Source: Topomyia yanbarensis
Taxonomy: Eukaryota > Arthropoda > Insecta > Diptera > Culicidae
Length of the DNA stretch: 64,000 nucleotides
NCBI RefSeq assembly: GCF_030247195.1
Contig: NC_080672.1
Span: forward strand, 309,535,115-309,599,114
Direction of reading: 5' to 3'
Positions 58,281 through 64,000 of the stretch are shown piece by piece; position 1 is the stretch's first letter, and every line of letters starts with the position of its first letter. A program made the translations under genes and the position numbers. The notes under the pieces were generated by a model. It had not been told where the DNA came from. It made no database searches and saw nothing but the letters and a program-made list of their open reading frames with translations.

Positions 58281-59446
58281 TGGGTCATTCCACGCGAAGT
58301 GATCAAAAAAAGATGCAAACTTGAAATCGACTTTCACGGATTTGAACAAAATTTGGAGGAATTGTTCATCTAGGGCCAATATATAAAAACCCAATTTTTT
58401 GTGTCAATTGAACCACCCCTCGGGTCATGGGAGCACCCCCCGTTTTGGAAAATTGCCAAAACCCTTGATTTTCTTTTGATCATATCTCCGGTTCTATTTA
58501 CTCTAGAATCAAACCACAAGATGGCTTTTTAAGAAAATTGTTCAAGGAGTCTATAAAAATATTATTTTTTGCCGACAGTGCTGCCAACTATGCAATTTTT
58601 TCAGTTAAATATTAAAAGTTAATTTTTCTCTCAATACGTATATTTCAATTTTGAAAATTTTAATGCCATTGCGTTCCTCAGACATTTTTACATAAAAAAC
58701 ACTTATCATCCCAATATAATATGAGCGCATCCTGAGATACACCGTTTTGAAGGGAAAAACTCCGATTTTCTCATATAAAAATCCATTTTTATTGGCCAAA
58801 ATTGAGAAAATCTTCAAACTGTCTTAAAAATCGACCCTGATCTGCTAGAAGCAAACCAAATACGTAGTTTTTCATCATTTCTCGTCTACTTCACGAAAAA
58901 TTATGTTTGAACTCAGAATACTCAAGTTAGTTTTTTAGTGTTGTGCGCTTGCGATTTTATATGGGAAAATGCGGTTTTTTTCTCTTCAAAACTGTGTATC
59001 TCAGGATGCGCTCATATTATATTGGGATGATAAGTGTTTTTTATGTAAAAATGTCTGAGGAACGCGATGGCATGAAACTTTCAAAATTAAAATATACGTA
59101 TTGAGAGAAAAATTAACTTTTAATATTTAACTGAAAAAATTGTATAGTTGGCAACACTGTCGGCAAAAAATAATATTTTTTATAGACTCCTTGAACAATT
59201 TTCTTCAATAGCCATCTTGTGGTTTGATTCTAGAGTAAATAGAACCGGAGATATGATCAAAAGAAAATCAAGGGTTTTGGCAATTTGCCAAAATGGGGGG
59301 TGCTCCCATGACCCGAGGGGTGGTTCAATTGTCATAAAAATTTGGGTTTTTATATATTGGCCCTAGATGAACAATTCCTTTAAATTTTGTTCAAATCCGT
59401 GGAGGTCGATTACACATGCCTTGAACACTTCGCATGGAATGACCCA
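58281..59446. mobile_element. 1.17-kb foldback element, TA target duplication
   Basis: Arms of about 490 bp (58281-58790 and 58950-59446) are near-identical inverted copies around a loop of about 160-190 bp. Ends are TGGGTCATTCCACGCGAAGT and, reversed, TGGGTCATTCCATGCGAAGT, with TA outside both (58279-58280, 59447-59448). Internal landmarks occur in both arms: GGTTCAATTG, CTCGGGTCATGGGAGCACCC, GATCATATCTCCGGTTCTAT and GAGCGCATCCTGAGATACAC. This end sequence is a common insect Tc1/mariner-type MITE terminus. The small open frames in the arms are incidental. Confidence 0.92.
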
Positions 59447-59448
59447 TA

Positions 59449-60589
59449 TTTATTGGGTTGAAAACTACCGAGTGATAACACATTATACAGGCAAAGATAG
59501 CGCGAGATGTTATAAATCATGGAAAGTATTTCTTATTTTCCATATCGGACTTTTTTGGAATACAAGTACACGAGCGATAATAACGAACACTGAAGGGAAA
59601 TATAAAGGATTGTTAACCTGATGCACGGGTTTGTTAGCAATAACGGAGCTTGAAATTAGGTTCATAAAAACAGACGCGGCGAATTTTCACTACGTATTGA
59701 CCCGTGATCATCGATACTAGTCAGATTAGTCGTATTGGGGCTAATTTCCGATCAACTATTCATTTTTACGGCAATGTTTTCTCGACTAGATCTGTTCGCA
59801 CCCTCTCATTCTGCTACTATCGGCAGAAGACTGATAGCACCCAATCGTCGCCGGTCTAAGGACCAAATGTCATCAATAGACTTAGACTCGCGTGGAGGCA
59901 TGAGATAGGAAACTTGTGAGAATTTTGTTATCCCACCATTTGAGGACCTACGAGAAGCGGAAAGCAGTGCGCCCCAAAAACCAGCAATAATATAAGTTTT
60001 TTTTCTATTATTTTTTATGAATCGTAATTTATTATTTTCTAAAATTGCACATTACATCAAAAAAGCCGAATGACCCTTGGAGTTAAAACTTTAATAAATA
60101 AACATAAAAAACTTTGTAGTAAGCGATTAGTTGTCAATTCACACTAGTTAATGTTTGGTAATCTTAGCAGAAGTGTTTAATATGTATAAATCATTTGGAA
60201 ACAAGCATCATCACAGCCTTTTTGCGAAGTTTGACCACTTCGTATGCATCGGTTTGTATACTTCATATGCTAGTATGCATTTGTGCCACTGGCAGACTTT
60301 GTATCCGAAACATGATTATTCATTGCATTCTTAAAATTTTTTTAGCAATTGGATACTGTGATCTTGTGAAGTTATTCCTACAGAATCAACATTGCCAAAC
60401 TCATGCGACAATAGTTGGTTGGTAGTCGGGTTGGTATCAAAAAAGATCCTTACGTAAATGGCTTTTCCCAGTTTAAGATTTATTTAATCCGCGAACTTTT
60501 ACCGTCAACGAACGAAAACAACAAAGCTGTTGAAGTAAGGTGACCATATCAGGTGCCCAAAAACCTAGGAAATTCTAAAGGAACCCTCC
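59449..60589. other. spacer with fragment shared with the 57.6-kb region
   Basis: 59949-59971 is identical over 23 bases to 57637-57659 (core GAGAAGCGGAAAGCAGTGCG). 59700-59980 may therefore be the tail or another piece of the same LINE. The remainder is A+T-rich without a supported gene. Confidence 0.4.
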
Positions 60590-60990
60590 CCCTCTCCCGC
60601 CCTGAACCTGTGCTTGCACGCGACTGGCAAAATTTTCCCAGTCGTAATAGTTTTTTTGGGGATCAACCATGCAGAGCTCTGTCAGAATATCTTTTGTGAG
60701 AATTAGATCACATAGCGCTTCTTCTAATATACAAACATTCTGGAATTCTGCAATCTTTAATTGAGCGAGTAAGGCAAATTATTTTATGATTGTTTATGAA
60801 AGACCGGCGAGCAGTCTTCAGCACTAAATACACGTCATTGAAGTAAAGAAGAAACATCAACGGTCTCCAGTAGCTACCTTGGGTTATTCCTGACGTAGAA
60901 GTGAACGTGGGTGCCTATGACATCCATTACCACTCGATCTTTGTCAGGATCTAAAGAACTCCGCAAACTAACGTTGATTCCACATTTCTC
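60590..60990 (-). pseudogene. jockey-type reverse transcriptase remnant
   Basis: On the minus strand at about 60905-60790 one frame reads FTSTSGITQGSYWRPLMFLL followed by YFNDVYLVLK. This is the conserved RT block SGVPQGS..GPLLFLLYFNDV seen in jockey-clade LINEs, with substitutions. The YADD motif that should follow is missing, and downstream frames are broken by stops. A short, ancient fragment. It directly precedes copy C and is in the opposite orientation. Confidence 0.55.
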
Positions 60991-61324
60991 CATTTCAGCA
61001 ATTGTTATAGAGACATTCGCACAGTGACTTTCAGAGCGTGTAGAAGGTTTTTTAATCCGTGCAGTGCAATGCAGTAATGCAGAGCTAGCTAATCCGCTTT
61101 CAAGGTTATCCTCAGTCTTGTCCGCCTCTTCAAGATTTTGGAATTTTTTCTTCTTTTGTGTGTACGCATTAATAGTTATACGACCAATGCAGCAGTGGAA
61201 ATGTGTATCATCTTGTGAGCTACTTTGATACCGTTATTTATAAACGATAAGTACCGCTATTATTTCAGGTTTCCCTTTCTTAGTTCTACTACTAATGTGC
61301 ACTGGGCAATAGGCCCGTGCAAAA

Positions 61325-62478
61325 ATGAATTTCCCTGACAATGGCTCGACTCAAGGTGAGATGGATGTCGAAACAAAATCTACTCCCTGGCTCAAAGTAT
61401 ATCCATGCTCGACAACCGAGCTAAACATGATCTTCTTGCGAGCCACAAACAAAATGAGTTTGAATTTATTGAAGATTTCACGGAACGATATTCGGCCGTG
61501 ACAGAAATTTAGAAAATAAGTCCTGCTAAGCTTCGGGTGGTGGTAACTAGTTTGAATCAGGCAAATAACAAAGGCCTTTTACGAAGGAGTACAGAGTGTA
61601 TGTACCAGAAAATCGGGTTGAAGTCTGCGGGGCCGTTTCCGAATCGAGTTTGAATTCTAGGATTTACTGACACATGACCTTTGCCGGGTCTGCTCTACCC
61701 AATTACCTCCTCTTTGACAAGGTACGTCTAGGCAGATCTTTTTATCTTTTTGTATCGCGGGTCATGAATTGTATTAATTGCAAACAACTATGATACACAA
61801 CCTCTCATTGAAAAATAAAATTCATTGTGGGAAATTCAGTGGGAATTATGTGAATGATTCCTGTAGAAGGGATGTTGATAAGTGTTTCTGTTTTTGTGGA
61901 GAAAATCCACATGATCTCGCGACACGTCCCGCGTACAAACAGCTCGAGGAAAAACTTAAGCGTTCCCTCCAGGGACATTCTCAGCAATCTTTTGCAAAAG
62001 TGTTATAGATAGCTACGCCATCGGGCCCTACCAACATCTATACTAACTTGTTCACAGACGAAGGCGACTGTGATAAACATCTTCTGCTGTGTCTAGAAGC
62101 AATAGGAAAAGGAGGAACATCTCCTCTCCTGAGCTTGTTGTAAGGAGTCTAAAAGGAGACTCTAAAAGGTCCTCCAAAAATAACTAGTCGAGGAAGTACT
62201 GGTGCAAAACCGAAGTAAGTAGCTCCTGGTCTCAGTCAGAAAACTGAAAATGGAGTTCCCATCACTTCCTGGGACATCAAAAACTCCAAGTGTTCCCATG
62301 TCTCAGTCGAAAGAAGAAATCAGCGCTGGATTAATAAAATACTCTGACTTGTGGACTATATTTTTACAGCTCTAAATATTTCTGACCCTCTTAAAAGCAT
62401 CCTAATTAACTTTCTCCCCAAAAAAATTCTTGATGCACTTGACTGCAAAATGGCCACTCCTTTCAGCGATTGCATCCT
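61325..62478 (+). pseudogene. copy C ORF1 remnant
   Basis: Starts at the ATG after the CCCGTGCAAAA leader and reads MNFPDNGSTQGEMDVETKST, then meets a TAG at about 61511. A large part corresponding to the deletion region of copy A is also short here. The first zinc knuckle is broken (CINCKQL then stop). The second and third survive partly in the frame 61778-62008 (VNDSCRRDVDKCF, CGENPHDLATRPAYKQ). Distal pieces match the RSLQGHSQQSFAK and KEFPALPGTSKTPSV regions. The ORF1/ORF2 overlap has become ATGGCTTA, so the ORF1 stop is lost. Confidence 0.85.
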
Positions 62479-62481
62479 CCG

Positions 62482-63942
62482 ATGGCTTACTTCGTTATTA
62501 GACTCCAACTTTTACGATTTGAATATGATTCGCTTGGATCGAGAAGTAATTTATTCTTTCAATTCTCCCCTCAACGCCAGGCATCGCAGTTGTCGCTTGC
62601 CAAACCAGAATTAAAGGCAAAGACCTTTGCATTGTTTCCACCTACATCCCCTCTAGAGCCTCAGTTAGCCACTGATCACTTGACGATATTGCGGAACTCC
62701 TCCCCGCACCGAGGCTAGTTTTAGGTGATATTAACTCCCACGGTACGGCAAGAGGTTGCCTTCATGACGATAATCGATCTACCACTCCAAGAGCTTTGCA
62801 GCAAGTTCAATATAACAATTTTGAACACAGGTGAAATTACACGGATTCTGGCTCTCCTAGTGCGCCCGAGCGCCTTAGACTTGTCTTTCTGCTCGAAATC
62901 GCTGCGGTGAGATTGCCTGAGGGAGGAAATCTCTGATCCCCGCGGCAGCAACCATCTGCCAATCGTAATTAATTCAGCGTAATCGACTACAATCAACGTT
63001 TCGTATGACCTCACACAAAATATTGATTAGAAGAGCTACGTGTACGCGATATCCGACAAAATCGAGTCCACACAAGAGCTTCCTCCGGAGAAAGATTACG
63101 GGTTCCTGGCTAGTTTGATTACAGCGACACAGCGATTAAAGCTCAAACTAAACGCATACTAGGCGCGAACTGCTATGGACGGCCTTCCAACCCATGGACA
63201 AAGAGTACTCAGATGTATACGCAAAGAAGGCCGCCGTGTATAAAACCTTCCGGGACGACGGGTTACCCGCTAGTTATCGACAGTACGCGACGTTGGACAA
63301 GCGAATGAATAGTATGATAAAAGCCAAGAAACGGAGTTTCTGTCGCCGGTTCGTGAACGGACTAACGAAAGACACATCGATGATCACACTTTAGGGCACG
63401 GCCCGGCGTATGCAAGACCGAAACAATACTAACGATTGCGTAGAATATTCAAACCGTTGGATATTCGATTTCGCCAAGAAGGTTTGTCCGGATTCCGCCC
63501 CGGAGCAGAAGATCCACCGTGCCGCATCCCTCTACGATGGCGCGAAAGAAACACTTCCCAATGGTGGAGTTCTCACTTGCCCTGTTATCATGTAACAATA
63601 AAGCCCTAGGGCCACACAAAAACAAATTTAACTTGATGAAGAATCCGCCAGACTCTGCCAAGAGACGCTGGATGAATTTAGTTTTTAAGTTTTTTGAGAG
63701 TAACATTGTCTCTCACAACTGGAGGCAAGTGAATGTCATCGCCATCCAAAAACCTGGAAAACCAGCATCCGACCACAGCTCGTATCGACCATTTGCAATA
63801 CTTTCCTGTATGCGGAAGTTGTTCGAGAAAATTATCCTATTTCACCTCGATCATTGAGTCGAAGCAAATGGCTTACTGACAGATATACAATTTGGTTCCC
63901 GTAAAGGTAAAGAGACGAATGATTGCCTTGCGTAGCTCTCAG
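62482..63942 (+). pseudogene. copy C ORF2 remnant (endonuclease and part of RT)
   Basis: After ATGGCTTACTTCGTTATT about 120 bp are missing, removing the first endonuclease motifs (WNCRSI and CETWL). The rest is alignable in scattered frames: LGDINSHGTA region (about 62720-62755), YAKKAAVYKTFRDDGLPASY (63210-63280), VEYSNRWIFDFAKKVCPDSA (63440-63505), MVEFSLALLSCNNKA (63560-63605) and AIQKPGKPASDHSSYRPFAI (63740-63800). Homology ends at about 63942. No catalytic RT Asp pair or RNase H remains in the window. Confidence 0.85.
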
Positions 63943-64000
63943 ACCAACCTCACACCTGGATTCCCTTCATCCACCCCGTATACCAAAATATGGTAGGTGT
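63943..64000. other. unrelated sequence after the break in copy C
   Basis: 58 bases to the window end with no match to copies A or B. Too short to classify. Confidence 0.5.

Larger units (their letters stand above)
61030..63942 (+). mobile_element. I-clade retrotransposon copy C (decayed, truncated)
   Basis: Third copy of the A/B family. Its 5' leader is alignable from about 61030: 'CGTGTAGAAGG..AATCCG', 'CTTTCAAGGTTAT' and GGGCAATAGGCCCGTGCAAA. ORF1 and ORF2 remnants follow. Similarity stops abruptly at about 63942, just after the RT block equivalent to GFRKGKGTNDCLA. Unrelated sequence runs from there to the window end, so the second half of ORF2 and the 3' end are missing. Many stops and indels make it far older than A or B. 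Confidence 0.88.

Overview
This window looks like mosquito (Culicidae, probably Aedes-type) nuclear DNA. The inference rests on the mobile-element repertoire: I-clade and R1-clade LINEs, a tRNA-derived SINE, many small inverted-repeat elements with TA or TTAA target duplications, and A+T-rich spacer DNA. I recognise no host protein-coding gene, rRNA or tRNA gene. Every coding region I can name belongs to a transposable element.

Layout. 1-3334 is A+T-rich spacer with a short MITE (928-1143) and a 645-bp TA-flanked inverted-repeat element (1593-2237). 3349-9488 is a full-length I-clade non-LTR retrotransposon on the minus strand (copy A), flanked by a 14-bp target-site duplication but inactivated by lesions in both ORFs. 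9540-10536 holds a dispersed repeat and a tRNA-type SINE with 18-bp flanking repeats. 13951-15309 is a dispersed repeat built from three ~335-bp modules, and 15353-17710 is a pair of inverted ~0.5-kb repeats. 20376-20837 is a 462-bp MITE with a strong internal hairpin. 23733-29913 is copy B of the I-clade element on the plus strand. It has intact ORF1 and ORF2 and a 13-bp target duplication, and lies inside an older inverted-repeat pair. 30289-31906 is a nearly perfect array of about 231 heptanucleotides. 33880-35346 is a TA-flanked element carrying a nested TTAA-flanked (piggyBac-type) MITE. 36384-39038 and 42973-45304 are two inverted copies of a 2.3-2.7-kb element with CCCGATC termini. Between them lies a decayed TTTGGATC-type satellite with a broken Tc1/mariner transposase. 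50480-52765 is a wrecked R1-clade LINE, 53087-53357 a second SINE, 56807-57680 a jockey-like ORF1 remnant, 58281-59446 a 1.17-kb foldback element, 60590-60990 a jockey-like reverse transcriptase remnant, and 61030-63942 a third, dead I-clade copy (C).

How the parts work. Copy B is the only apparently complete autonomous unit. It has an initiator/downstream promoter at its first bases, an ORF1 RNA-binding protein with three CCHC knuckles, and an ORF2 with endonuclease, reverse transcriptase, RNase H and a C-terminal Cys-His motif, followed by a poly(A) tail. ORF1 and ORF2 overlap as ATGGCTAA. The non-autonomous elements would depend on enzymes not encoded here. The window gives no evidence for a new enzymatic or defence system. 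The least ordinary structures are the CCCGATC-ended element family, the heptanucleotide array, the promoter spacing conserved in the I-clade copies, and several large foldbacks.
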